NCBI GenBank assembly: GCA_020205615.1
Contig: CM035171.1
Span: 23,873,741-23,937,740 of the forward strand
Direction of reading: 5' to 3'
Origin: Panax quinquefolius
Taxonomy: Eukaryota > Streptophyta > Magnoliopsida > Apiales > Araliaceae
Length of the DNA: 64,000 nt
Below the pieces are notes generated by a model. The model was not told the DNA's origin. It searched no databases and was given only the letters and a program-made list of their open reading frames with translations. The position numbers were made by a program, and so were the translations under genes. Shown here piece by piece: positions 22,321 through 34,282 of this stretch. How positions within the stretch are numbered: position 1 is the stretch's first letter; each line of letters opens with the position of its first letter.

Positions 22321-22663
22321 AACCTTTATGCGAATTATTAATTGTTTTAATTTGATATGTATATTGATATGTGTTTAAAACAATTTAATTGGGCATAATT
22401 TTATTGTATAAAATTTAATAAAGAAATCAAAAAAAAAAAAAAAAAAACGTCTTTGCTTTTTTTTTTTTTAAGGACGATATGAGTGTCATTTGTTAAAAAG
22501 GATTCGTGGGTCATGTTTGTTATATGTTTCAATGACATGCACGGTTTCCATGTAATTGGTTCAAGGATGTGCACGTTTTAAAAAAAAAAAAAATTCAAAA
22601 GCGAATTACGCGCTTTTTGTTTATATATATATTAAGTTAGGAGCTTGCATTTTATTAAAGGAA

Positions 22664-22728
<65 letters not shown>

Positions 22729-24765
22729 GCGGTTTTATTATATATATATAACATTCTTAATAATTTTATTATTAAAATAAAAATTTTATTTTAATATTAA
22801 AATAAAAGGTTTATTTTATATTAAAATATAAAGTTTATTTTAATTTTAAAATTAGAATTTCATGCTAACTAATTAGAGTTGGAATTGGATTCCATGATAA
22901 CTAATTGGAGTTGAAATTGGATTTTATTTTTCCTAAAATAAAGGAGTTTATTTGTGAATAGGAAGTAAATCCATCTTTCCTTAAATAAAGGAGTTTGTTT
23001 AGATATGAAATAAGATTTCATATTATTCAAAATAAAAGAGTTTATTTGTGAATAGAAAAGAGAATCTAATTTCCTTAAATAAAAGAGTTTATTTAAATAT
23101 GGAATAAGATTTCATATTATTCAAAATAAAGGAGTTTATTTGTGAATAGGAAAGAATATCCGTGTTTCCTTTAATATTTTTTTTTACATGGAATTGGATT
23201 CCATAATTAATTAAAATGAAAGAGTTTATTTTAATTAAAGATTTTTTATATATATGGAATTGGATTCCATAATTAATTAAAATAAAAGAGTTTATTTTGA
23301 TTAAAAATTTTGATTAAAATAAAATAGTTTATTTTATTCAAAATAGGATAAATTAAAATAAAATAGTTTTATTTTGATTTAAATTTGGATTTAAATAAAG
23401 GAGTTTATTTTAATTCAAAAATAGATTTTATACTAACTAAATTTGCCCATTAAATGATATCAATATATATATTAAATGTTTATTATTCATAAGATGAATG
23501 TTATTTATTGATGCATATGGTGATGTGTATGATAATAAATGGGATTGATTATGGACTATTGACCAATGTGATTGGATTTTATTTTAGTTAGATGCATGAA
23601 TGTATGGGTTTTATTAAATGGAATTCTGCGTACCTCGCCTTCTCTAATTTTTTCTTAATGTAAATTCTATCTCTCTCCTATGTACTTCCCTTGATATTCA
23701 CGATCAAGGTTTCTATTTATTTTAAAATAGTTTTGTAATAGGAATATTTAGAATTAATTTTGAAGAATTAGAGATCAAGGGACAAGAAGCGCTTGAAGAC
23801 CCATTTGTAATAGAGCCCGGGTTTAAATGTAATAGTTATATTTAAATATTATTTCTTGCACCCCTAGGGTTTGACCTTTTGGTTCACTTGGTGGCTCTAG
23901 TGAACCAAACTAGAATAAAAGTCCATAATCAATTCGGGTAGAATATAGTATTCTATATGTGCATGCTTATACTATATATATATTATATATTATGCAAACA
24001 TGCTTCGCATGTTCATTAATATGACGCGTATTTTATATATATATATGTGTGCATGCGCGCTAAACAAGATGAGATAAATTAATAATAAACCCCTCAATTT
24101 TTTTTATATTAAGTCCTAAGCGTTCAAAGATATTTGGAATATCGAACGTCGCCTTCTAGCATGATAAAATTAATAGAGTATTAAATATTTAATATGAGTT
24201 TGTTGTGTCACCACAAGGCAAGTATTAAGTATTTAAGATGTTAATTTATCACATTTGATGCTTATAAAGAAAATTGAACAATATTGTTTTGTTGTGTCAC
24301 CACAAGGATGATATTTTTTTTTTGAATATATGGAGTGCTAGGTTTGGACTTAACTTGGATAATTTTGATTCGGATGTGCCACCACTTGATCAAAATAATC
24401 TAAGAGGCAAAATACAAGGAGTTGCATAGTTGATGTAATTGACAAAAGTTGTCTACCTATTTATTTATATATAGTTTGTTGTGTCACCACAAGGCTATAT
24501 ACATTTGAAATGGGATCCTTATTCTCACTAGCAAATCTTTAATTAGATTTTCTTTGAACTATATAAGTGAGGTAATATAGTTTGAAGAAAATAGTGGGAG
24601 ATACCAATTTAAAACAAGACCTAATTTATTTTGGTAATTAATAATAGAATGTATGTTAAAATGTTGTTAATTACAAATTCATTTACTGAATTTTACAATG
24701 TCTAAAATTACTATCTTTGCGAAGCATATTAGATGCTAAATTAACTAGGTAATCAATTAAGCGGA
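22321..24765 (+). repeat. Copia leader with (TA)n and palindromic repeats
   Basis: About 2.4 kb of non-coding leader lies before gag. It contains poly(A) and poly(T) runs (22430-22470), a ~60-base TA tract (22665-22725), an array built on AAATAAAGGAGTTTATTT with ~120-base spacing (22935-23420), and three copies of a hairpin motif TTGTTGTGTCACCACAAGG (24199, 24288, 24475). Such a long leader is unusual for a plant copia element. Confidence 0.7.
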
Positions 24766-25420
24766 TTGGTTAAGGAATTTGAGAATAGTTCTCGAAGTGA
24801 AAAGCTATCTTATGTCCTTAATACGCCTATCCTCGCAATGGTTGCGAGACAATGCCTCGAGGAAGAGATTGCTACTTTTAGAAAGTGGCAAGATGATGCA
24901 CAGTTGGCTCAATGCATCATGCTCGCATCCATGAGTAACAAGCTTCAGCGTCAGCCTGAAACTATGGATACTCCTACTATATTCATGCACATCAAGTAGT
25001 TGATGGTGAGGAAAGTAGGACTGATAGATATCAGATATCTAAGGAGCTCTTCCGATCTAGAATGGCCAATGGCACTACAGTACAGATAAAAGTCTTTAAC
25101 ATTATCAATTTGATTGATCAATTAGACAATTTGGTTTTGTCATGGATGGAGAGTTGAGCCAAGATTTGATCTTGCACTCACTCCGGGACTCCTTTCACAA
25201 TTGTTGTGAATTTTTCATATGAACAAGCTAGATATCGACCTCATTGATTTGCTTAACATATTGAAAAATGTTGAGAGTCACTTTCAACTAAGAAAGATCA
25301 AGTCTTCTTGGTAGGGCCAAAGGATCTTACGAAAGAAGAACGATTCAAAGAAGGTATATAGAAAGGCATAAACAAAGGATAATAAGAACAAAAGCGTCAC
25401 GGATAGCAAAGGAGAGTTTG
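24766..25420 (+). pseudogene. Copia gag remnant
   Basis: An open 77-codon stretch (24766-24999) contains FRKWQDDAQLAQCIMLASMS, typical of the copia capsid region where a tryptophan block is followed by MLASMS. Further blocks follow in shifting frames: SRMANGTTVQIKVFN, then DGELSQDLILHSL-like text near 25150-25190, then a Lys/Arg-rich end. The CCHC zinc knuckle normally at the end of gag is not visible. Gag would form the virus-like particle; this copy cannot. Confidence 0.7.
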
Positions 25421-25519
25421 CTTCCACCGCAATAAGCCCTGGACTTTGGAAAGAAAGCTGCGAGAAGCATCTTGCAGAGGCTAACCAAAGAAGCTTAGTG
25501 AAGTTTGATTTATAATCGC

Positions 25520-26560
25520 TTTTTGTTCATGATTGAAATAAATTTTCTTTAAGTCGAGGTTCTACTTGGGTATTGGATACCGATTTTGGTTATCATAAAT
25601 ATAGATTTATGAAGGGACCAAGCAGAAGTAGAAAGCTAAACAAATATAAGTAATTTATGTGTGGAAAATGAAGCAAAGGTCACGCATTAACTATAGAAAC
25701 TTATAGTTTAGCAATACCTACGAGAAAATCTATTAAGTTAATAAGTTGTTATTGTATTCCGGTTCTTCTTAAAAATATTATTTCCATTTTATTGTTGGAC
25801 AATGAAATCTTTGGTATTATAATTAAGAACAATTGTTGTTCTATTTATAATAATAATGTTTTGTATAGAACTGGAATATTACTTAATAAATTTTGTATAC
25901 TTGACTTACATGAAAAATTATTTTGTAAATTGAATAAACTAGTATAAGAAAAAGAGATGATCATTCAAAGAGTTGAATGTATGTATTTGTTGAAATACAA
26001 GTGTGAATTATTTGAAAGGTTCAAAGAATTCAGAAGTGAAACAAATTGGCAAAGTATTAGAATTCTTTGATCGGATCAAAGAATAAATACTTGTGCAATA
26101 AGTTTCTTGATCATCTCAAATGGTTTTCTTATAATGGACGCCTCCTGATATATAATATATGATTTATGTATCTGAAAGGAAAAATCGTACCTTGTTGGAC
26201 ATGGTGCGGTCCATAATGATTTTACCGACATTCCAGTATCCTTCTGGGATAATGTCCTAGAAATGGCTGCATATCTACGAAAAGGTAACCTCAAAATCCA
26301 GGCCCAAGACTCCATAAAAGTTATGGACAGGGAGGATTCCTAATCTTAAATATGTTAAGATAAGGGGTTGTCCAACTTATGTGAAAAGGTTTCAAAGGAT
26401 AAGCTTGGGACAAGATTTAACAAGTACAATTTGTGGGACATCCTAAAGTAAGTTTAGGGTATATGTTCTATAATCCTACTTAGCAAAAAAAGGTGTTTTT
26501 GTTATGAAACACGCTTCCTTCTAAGATAAAGATGTTTATCATTAAAAGGGCTAGTGGGAG
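25520..26560 (+). pseudogene. Copia protease/integrase remnants
   Basis: STWVLDTDFGYH near 25565 corresponds to the copia protease active site, where the usual Gly after Asp-Thr is replaced. Integrase C-terminal text follows at 26220-26480, including FWDNVLEMAAYL and VKRFQRISLG-like blocks in several frames. The central catalytic integrase core is not recognisable. Multiple stops are present throughout. Confidence 0.55.
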
Positions 26561-26639
26561 GATAATAGATCTTGAAGAGTTCAAGAACCACAAAACACTA
26601 TAAGTCAAATAAGAGGAACACAGTAGATAGACCTATTGT

Positions 26640-27640
26640 ACCACATCAAATCAATCGTAAGTCCGAATAGTACCAAGATACCAAGGAGGTATGGATTCAT
26701 CATGGATGATGATGATGAGGCACGATCATAGAAGATGATGATCCGAGTTACATTCGATGAGGTAAGACTTCTAGTGTGTGTACAAAAGGGTCGATTGGGA
26801 GCGCCGTGACATTCCTAATATTATATGTTGATATACTACGGATAAGGAATGACATACCAATGCTACAATCAAGTAAAGATAAAGTTGTCTAAACATTCCT
26901 CCATGAATGATTTGGAAGAGTATCTTAATTGGGGATATAAATCTATATAGATAGATTTAAGAGGATGCTCGACTTAACCCAAGGAACGTATATTCATTTG
27001 ATGCTAAAGTCGTTTAGCATGGCAAACTCAAGAGATGTCTCATGTCGATGAGCTATGGAGTGTATCTCTCTTAATAGTCCCCACAGACTCACGAAAAGAG
27101 AGATCACATGAGTGACAATCATGTATGCAATGAAATATACGAGACACGATGTTGATCGGTCATAATTCTCGAGAAGATCATCAGAAGAGGCAGTGAAAAA
27201 CATCTTAAAGTGCTTAATTAGGCACTAAAGATGTGATTAAAATTTATCTTTGGGTCTTAATTAAAACTAGAGGGCTTAATGAGACTCAAGTTTTTTCGCA
27301 TGCACCAAGACGACAGAAAAATCCACTTTAAGGTAAAGGGTTACCTTGAGCGGTGGTGCGATGAATTGGAAAGGTTCCAAATAGCAAAAGAGTTCTTTGG
27401 TTTAGTAATAAAGACAAAGTATATAGCTATAAATGAAGCTACAAGTTGATTGTTTGGATTAAAAGTTCATTACAGAACTAGGAATAGTTCCTAAGTCTCA
27501 TCTTGGATCTAAACATGTGTTGTGGAACTTTCATTTGATTATTAGAATAATTGAAAGATGGGAAATCACTATAGAGATAGTGGACTCTCATGAACAACAT
27601 TACATATCCATTAACTAAAGCTTATCCAACAGCAGGATAA
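26640..27640 (+). pseudogene. Copia reverse transcriptase/RNase H remnants
   Basis: LILYVDILRIRND at about 26818-26856 corresponds to the RT catalytic site, but only one aspartate of YVDD remains. LTQGTYIHLMLKSFSM, a copia RT C-terminal hallmark, is readable near 26975. Near 27500, GSKHVLWNFHLIIRIIERW matches the RNase H C-terminal block. Frames shift repeatedly. This element could move only with enzymes supplied by another copy. Confidence 0.7.
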
Positions 27641-27690
27641 TCGTCACTTAGAGAAGAAGAGTATGAGTTACCATGACGATTGGCTTTGGT

Positions 27691-27703
27691 GCAAGTGGGA
27701 GAT
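27691..27703 (+). other. Copia polypurine tract
   Basis: GCAAGTGGGAGAT lies directly before the 3' LTR and fits the common copia PPT AAGTGGGAGA. Confidence 0.75.
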
Positions 27704-29580
27704 TGAAAGTAGTATGCACACAAGCCAATCATGTTTGATGATAAAGCATATACTTTGTAACAATCTTATTCATTTATTAATAAAAAGTATTAATTTATTA
27801 AAGGCTTTTAATTATCTACATGATCTTTGTTTTATAATATGTGATAAACCCATAGTTTTAAGCAATGCTTTTAGAATAATGTTGATGATCATTCTAATGA
27901 GATCTAAATTCTTAGAAAGCTTAAAACTAAAATAGTTCCCAATCATTGGATTACTAAATTGGGGATTAGTGAATCCGGATAGATTGGTACATACGTTCTT
28001 GCTCGTTGGATGAGGATGATTGATCTCATGATCATTTGTGTGAGACACTACAAAAGCAAGTATGTAGTTGCTTATTAGAGAATAAGTTCTTTGAGCATTG
28101 GCTCGCTAAGGAATACCTAATGGAGTTTTATTTTGCTGTCAATAGGAATTTCTGTAGTGATAGTAGTACAAGTAATCCTTGGACTTGAGATCATCATAGT
28201 ATCTTGTGTATGATGAGTTATACTTTGACTTATTCCTTAAGACCCTTAGGGTATATCAAAGGTATGCTTGGGTATAATAAGTTGTACATGGAGATAATGT
28301 ATGATCAATAAAGAATCTACCACTTCTAATAAAAAAGAGAAATGTCTATGTGATTCGATAAATGACAACCCAGTAGTCCTTGGCAAAGAGAATGAAATTA
28401 GAAAGGAGTTTCTAATTTGCATTATTTGGAGTTATGCATTTAAGGATCGAAATACATATAATTAAATAAAATAAGACTTGACAAGTAATTCCATGTCTTA
28501 TATTTAATTGGGACATTGTATGGTGGAAGGATTGAATTAGACGGTAACTATTTACTCAAAGGTTCTTTAATGATTAATGTTGAAATCTATATTATCCGGA
28601 AAGTCGTTGATCGTTGGGAGGCTTATCCCTATTGTAGAATAAATATTATTTAAATAAATTAATTGTTTAATTTATTTATTTAAATAAGATTAGAATTGTT
28701 CTAATTGATTTATTCACAACTGGGTTTAATATGGAGAACCTAAAGGGTCACACCATAAAAGGAAGAATAATTATTTAAGAAGTTAATGGCATAATCGTAA
28801 TAATATGTTATGTATATTTAATTTAATCTATGGTGATAGAATAAATTAAATAGCTTAATATTATTATTTAATATTTTAGAAATATTAAATATAAATTAAT
28901 AAGAGGAGTCTTATTAATATTATTAAAATTATTATTATTTTAATTTCTAAAAGAGTTTAGGAATTAATTTAATATAAGTACTCTCATTTATTCCTAATTG
29001 GATTAGGAAGTTAAATTAATTAAAAGAGTTTAATTAATTATCCCTAATAAGATTAGGGAGCTTAATTAATTAAAAAAATTTAATTAATTAAATAAATCCC
29101 AATTCCTTAATTGTTAAGGTGGGTTGCCCACATCTATAAATAAGAGGAGTCTTATTATGGGTGGTATGGGTTGTTGACTTTAACAAAGTACGTAATATTT
29201 CCAATAGTTGGGAGAGTACACCTTTTCTATAGAGATAGAAAAACTAGGGTTTAGCCAACCACCCTTCTTCTTGAATTTTCTTCTTCCTTGGTGGATCACC
29301 TCTAGAGGCCAAACATTTGGGTGGCTAACGTTGATCAAAGGAAGGAACCAAACCCGGTGGATTCAAGATTGAACGCGAAAGGATTTGTAGGTGAACTTGT
29401 ACCTGAGGAAGCTCGATCTTCAAGGGTATGATTTATTCTTTATCTTTTCGTTTAATTAATAATTATGCATAAAGGATGATCCGGGTATATGGTTTGTAAA
29501 TTTTTTTTTAAACTCTGATTTTACACGCTTCCGCATTTTTTATGCAATTTGATTGCGTTATAAATATTACAAACCTAACA
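27704..29580 (+). repeat. Copia 3' LTR
   Basis: Nearly the same as 20422-22305 with scattered single-base and short indel differences. It ends AACCTAACA next to the GTCTG duplication. Confidence 0.9.
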
Positions 29581-29585
29581 GTCTG

Positions 29586-31905
29586 CTTTCTTTCATTATT
29601 ATTCCTAAGTCAAGAGAATAAGCAGAGCATAATTTAGAGTTCACATAGAGAATTTGTGAGATTGATAAAAGATTGTGAGTGTGTAATCAATCAAATACTT
29701 GTGAAAGGATCATCATTGATCATCTTCTTTATACTCTACAGGATAATCTTCTCCTTCCCAATTTCTATTTTACGTCAATTAAGTTTCATAAATATGGCTT
29801 TTAAAGTTTTTGGCTTTAAAACCTCTCAGAATTGGGATAGGAGTAATGATTATGGGTTGTATATGTGTTATGACATATCACATCGTATTTAATTATATAT
29901 ATTATGTAAACCATATCATCAAATTCATGAAAACATGTCGTATTATGATGATTTGTTATTTCAAAATATACAGAGTTTGGGTTTTAGCCATATGGCCTTA
30001 TACGTAACTTTAAGGTGTTAAACATAAATATTTTCGTAAAATTTACACTCTTATTTGATTATGCATGTTGGTACGAAGAGACCAAGCCTTAAACGAACGG
30101 ATTCGGTGTTATAACTAATCCGTAGTGTTAAATTTTATGTTTTTGTTCAAAATCTTCAAGAACATCAAGAACAGTACAATTTGCATAATTTAATTATGTG
30201 ATTATGTGTTTTAAATGGTTAAAGTCGTTATATAAATGTTGGGTTATGTTTATGGATGAATTACACCATATGGGTATGTCTAATTTCGAGTAGAAAAGAA
30301 AGAAGAATTTGCATGTTCTGCGATTTTTTGAATCGCCATTTATTTCGGTTCTGGTATGCCATGGCAATACATTGCTGACCACTACTGTCTATTTCATGAC
30401 ATGATTATGACGACTTGTGTCGCAATAAATATCATATGTCTCGAGTCATGCCAAAGTCAAGCAAACTAATAGCCATATTATCAATGGCCATATCGGGCCA
30501 AGTAAATAATAAGACTAAGTGTAATAACAAAAGGCAAGCAACGCCACTCTCCAAAAAGTTCAGAAATGAGATTTTTAAATTGATTAAGTCTAGCAATGTG
30601 TTAGTAAATTAATTTAATGAACATAAAACTATGTTATAAGTATAATGAGATGTTAAAATAGATACTTAGCATGTAAATAACATAATTACATGTGGATTAA
30701 ATTATGGATTACATAATTAGCTTGTTATTCATGATGTGTAAATTATGTGACAAAGTGGTAATTAACTAAGTATAGTTAAATAATCAAAGTTTAGATAAAA
30801 GAATGGGTTTATGATGATTAGTTAAATTATAATTGACTGGTATTGTGAATGTGAATGGTATGTAGGATTAAATTCAAAGAACGTGCTTAGTTAAAGTGTA
30901 ATCTACGCACGAGGCAAGTTTTCTAACCCTACTTGTCATTATTGTTCAAGTTTATTATTTACCCCGAGTAAATTATCATTACTACTATTCAAGTTCAAAT
31001 GATATATTAAAGATTTATTATCTTTTCAAAGCATGATTCAGTTATACAATAATTGTTCTATTGTATACTTCTTGAGATTATTATTTGATTTGAATATCAT
31101 TATTATTGAACCTTATTAGACTAGTGAACCTTTATTGATTCAACTAGTCCTTAGTTGATGAACGTTCTAAATTTCAGAACCCTTATTGAATTATCCAAAC
31201 CAAACTTCCTTTGGTGCGGACTCGAATGTCAAACCGAGATGAACAACCCTGAAAAGGATTTACTTATGCGTTAAGCGTTAAGATATTGTACGCAGATGGT
31301 ACTAAGGGCTAATCCCCAAAATGACAGTAGAAAGGTCCATAGTCTTATGATCATTAAAGGTTTCAAGTATAACCCTTGATAACCTAGGACATAGTTCAAG
31401 GTCTTATGACCCTCGAATTCTTTTTTAATTCTTGTTATTCATTCTTGATTCAAAAGTTGAGCTTTTATTCGGATGTCTTTGATTTACTCGCATGTTATTA
31501 TATTGTTATTTCATTATTATACTTGTGGGCAATAGTGCTCACTCTTGCTTAATAATAGCATTGCGATTAAGAACTAAAGAATCGATGAACCTTCCACTAG
31601 TAAGGGCAAGGCAAAGTTAGCAAGTGATGAAGACTTGTTATTTTATTAGATGATGTATTTATGTTTAAGACTCGAGTTAATGATGTTGTTAAGACTTATT
31701 TGTTTATGATTCAAGATCGATGTTTAAGGTTAGTTTAACCTGGGATTTTATTATTATTATTCAGATGTTGTAACCCTTAAGGGGAAGATTTTTTATTCTA
31801 TCTATTACATGGCTTGCATTTATTATGGGTAGATAGATAGATGATATTTGTACAGTGAACACCAAATCCCGTGGAATTGAAGTACCCGGATTTGGGGGTG
31901 TCACA
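29586..31905 (+). repeat. Chromovirus 5' LTR, second part
   Basis: Continues the 5' LTR after the copia insertion and ends GGGGGTGTCACA at 31905. It matches 43445-45761. Short open stretches here (for example 29656-29892) recur in the other LTR but resemble no known protein. Confidence 0.85.
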
Positions 31906-31907
31906 AG

Positions 31908-31920
31908 TTGGTATCAGAGT
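31908..31920 (+). other. Chromovirus primer binding site
   Basis: TTGGTATCAGAGT follows the LTR by two bases and matches the initiator tRNA-Met complement except for the last base. Confidence 0.8.
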
Positions 31921-32124
31921 TGTAGGTTATGAACATTAGGTGGGAGAACAACCTTAGGTAGTAGCCTTATAGAAATTAGATAGTGATGAAAAACTCTTAT
32001 CGAGTTATAAGAAATGAATTTCTGTAATTCATTGAAGATAATAAAAGACCTTATGTGTTTATGTGTTTAAGTATGCGTTAGATGATATGACTTAGTAACT
32101 AAAACTTAAAATTTTGTTGTCAGG

Positions 32125-32899
32125 ATGTCGAATGTTGGAGAAGCTAGTCAAGTGGGGAGGAAGAACCCCGGTACCTATAGTACCCTCTTGAGGAGGAACC
32201 CCGTGTACCAGTAAAATGCAAGCGGAGGAGGAGCCCCAGACATTCATGTCGTTAGGGAGCGACTAGTAGAGAGGAGTCATCTTTATTGATCACCGTTGTT
32301 GTTGAGTCATGAGCATGAGCGATCTGAGGAGGATCCCGAGGAGGAATTTGTTGAGGAAGAGGAAGAGGAAGAAGAGGAGTTTACGGTACACCGATTGATC
32401 TTTGAGATGTATGACACGTTATACGCACCATAACGTGGAGTTACGAGACGAGGTCCAGGATTTAACTGAGCGAGCGGTTATTCAACATATTACTCTAGAG
32501 CAGAAGGAGAGGGAGATTTTGACTCTTCACTCTCGATTAACAAATGTAGAATGGGATTTGGTCCATGAGAAGGGTCAAACTGAAGATAAGACCGAGGAGA
32601 TAGATAAACTGAAGAAGGAACTGAAGGAAACCTCCGAAAGGCTGAACAAAGCAGAGGAAGGCTGGGTAAGAGAATCGCGTCGAGCTGATCGTGCAGAGGA
32701 TGATAGTCGTGCAAAGAAAGCAAAGATTGGGGAAACGTACTCTACACTTAACAAGGCAATGAATGAGACCCAAGATCGAGTTTTGAGGTACCCAATCCAA
32801 TTCGAAGGACTACCATTGTACATGATGGATCGCAGGACGATGCATCGCATCTTAGAAGAGGAGCGTAGCAAGGCTAATCAGTACCTTGATCGACAGTGA
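32125..32899 (+). pseudogene. Upstream accessory reading frame: acidic region plus coiled coil
   Basis: This frame lies between the primer site and gag. From ATG 32125 (MSNVGEASQVGRKN) the frame is broken. A Glu-rich stretch is readable at 32308-32400 (EEDPEEEFVEEEEEEEEEFT). An open 165-codon part at 32402-32899 is in a different frame; it carries heptads typical of a long coiled coil (for example EIDKLKKELKETSERLNKAEE) and ends with IQFEGLPLYMMDRRTMHRIL. The sequence suggests one original protein of about 258 residues now carrying at least one indel near 32420 and upstream stops. I do not recognise it as gag, protease or envelope. TTTTGTTGTCAG just before the ATG looks like a splice acceptor. 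Role unknown. Confidence 0.55.
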
Positions 32900-33187
32900 T
32901 ATGATTTATTTAATTATGTGAAGAACTTAATTAATTTTAGATGTAAATTCTGACGTGTTTATGAATGAAAGAATATTTGAATGTTTTAAATCCTGTGGAT
33001 TCTTTATTCCAGGATAGTTGATGTAAATAGAAGTGATGCTATAGTTTGATGTTAAAACTTTGATTTGAATGAATATATATCAAGTTGTTTGAGATAATGT
33101 GTTAAGTGATAAGTTAAATTATTGAGTAATGCCTTAACTATTTAGAGAAATAAATAAAGTTCTAATAAGCGTTTATTTAACAGAAAA

Positions 33188-33952
33188 ATGCCGCCAAGGA
33201 GAAGACAACAACGTCAACCGGCTCAGGAAGAGTCAACCAATAATAACAATAATGCCAATGCTAATCCCGTGCAGCAGTTGGTTAACTTATTGACTGGAGC
33301 CATGAATAATCAACCGCAAGCTCCACCAAACACAACGTTTAAAGACTTCAAGGCGGTGGGACCACCAGAGTTCAAAGGTTCCATGAACCCAATCGAGGCT
33401 CAAACGTGGGTTATGAAAATGGAGAAGGTTTTCGACGTTGCTAGGGTTAGAGAAGATCAGAAGACTGCTTTTGCAACGTTTATGCTGAAGTCTGAGGCTA
33501 GCTACTGGTGGCAAGCAAACAAAGTGCGAGGAGGTGAAGGTGTAATTACGTGGGAGAGATTTAAAGAGATGTTTTTTGAGATGTACTTCCCAACTAGTTC
33601 GTAGAATCAGATGGAAGTTCAATTTCTAGAACTGAAGCAGGGAAACATGAGCATACCTGACTACGCAGATAAATTCAACAAGTTAGCAAGGTTTTCCCCG
33701 TACCAAGTATACACTGACGAGAGAAAGGCCAGAAGGTTCGAACAAGGACTAAAGCCTTGGGTATACAGTAAGGTATCAATGTTTCAGATAAACACGTTTG
33801 ATGGAGTATTGGAAAAGGCCATCCTCGCTGAAGGAGGAAGCGATCACCAAGTGACCAAATCAATACAATCAAGAAGAAGAAGAAGAAGAAGAAGAAGAAG
33901 AAGAAGAAGAGTGAAGGTGAAATTAATAACAAGGCCAGTAGAAGTGGCATAG
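33188..33952 (+). pseudogene. gag: Chromovirus gag with one internal stop and a microsatellite break
   Basis: It starts MPPRRRQQRQPAQEE at 33188, after an AACAG acceptor-like site. The retrotransposon gag domain is clear: FKDFKAVGPPEFKGSM, ANKVRGGEGVITWERFKEMF and DYADKFNKLARFSPYQ. An in-frame TAG at 33602-33604 cuts the capsid domain, and the frame continues unchanged after it. An (AAG)n tract at about 33868-33910 is read as polyarginine in this frame. In the neighbouring frame the tract and following text (KASRSGIGGGNFNQKKRWND) look like a natural basic gag end, so the microsatellite has probably shifted the frame. The CCHC zinc knuckle expected before protease is not visible, indicating a deletion. 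Confidence 0.85.
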
Positions 33953-33999
33953 GAGGTGGAAATTTCAATCAGAAGAAAAGGTGGAACGACAGCTCATAA

Positions 34000-34282
34000 T
34001 CCTTGTTAAGTATGTACATAAGAACTGTAGAGTGGATATTAAGGGTAATATCTTGAACGTAGATCTTATCCCTATTCAACTTGGGAATTTGACGTTATTT
34101 TGGGAATGGACTGGTTATTAAATTACGGGGCTGTAATTGATTGCCAAAAGAAGCGTATTAACCTTATGACTCCGTCAAAGGTTGTATTTTATGGTAGCAA
34201 GTCGCCTAGACAAGCGAGTTGTCTGACGATGATGCAGGCCATGAAGTTGTTGAGACAAGGCTGTGTAGGATACTTAGCTTAA
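34000..34282 (+). pseudogene. Chromovirus protease C-terminal part
   Basis: The block FDVILGMDWLLNYGAVIDCQ at 34086-34145 is the hallmark C-terminal part of the gypsy aspartic protease. The N-terminal part with the catalytic Asp-Thr/Ser-Gly is missing, probably lost in the same deletion as the zinc knuckle. A TAA at 34280-34282 ends the open stretch in the same frame as the RT that follows. Confidence 0.8.

Larger units (their letters stand above)
20422..29580 (+). mobile_element. Complete Ty1/copia-type element, coding region dead
   Basis: Two LTRs (20422-22305 and 27704-29580, about 1.88 kb each) start TGAAAG and end CTAACA. GTCTG occurs on both sides (20417-20421 and 29581-29585), and the chromovirus sequence resumes correctly after it, as seen by comparison with the uninterrupted LTR at 43440. 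A primer site, polypurine tract, gag and pol remnants are present in normal order. The LTRs are close to identical by eye while gag-pol is full of stops and frameshifts. Confidence 0.9.

Noticed and set aside
29656..30007. Short open frames in the chromovirus LTR (MRLIKDCEC..., also 43538-43750)
   Set aside because: They recur only because the LTR is repeated. Frames differ between copies and no domain is visible.
32490..32871. Three minus-strand frames opposite the coiled-coil frame
   Set aside because: They are shadows of the plus-strand heptad sequence, rich in Ser/Leu/Phe as expected for the complement of Glu/Lys codons.
33675..33968. Minus-strand frame with polyphenylalanine
   Set aside because: It is the complement of the (AAG)n microsatellite in gag.
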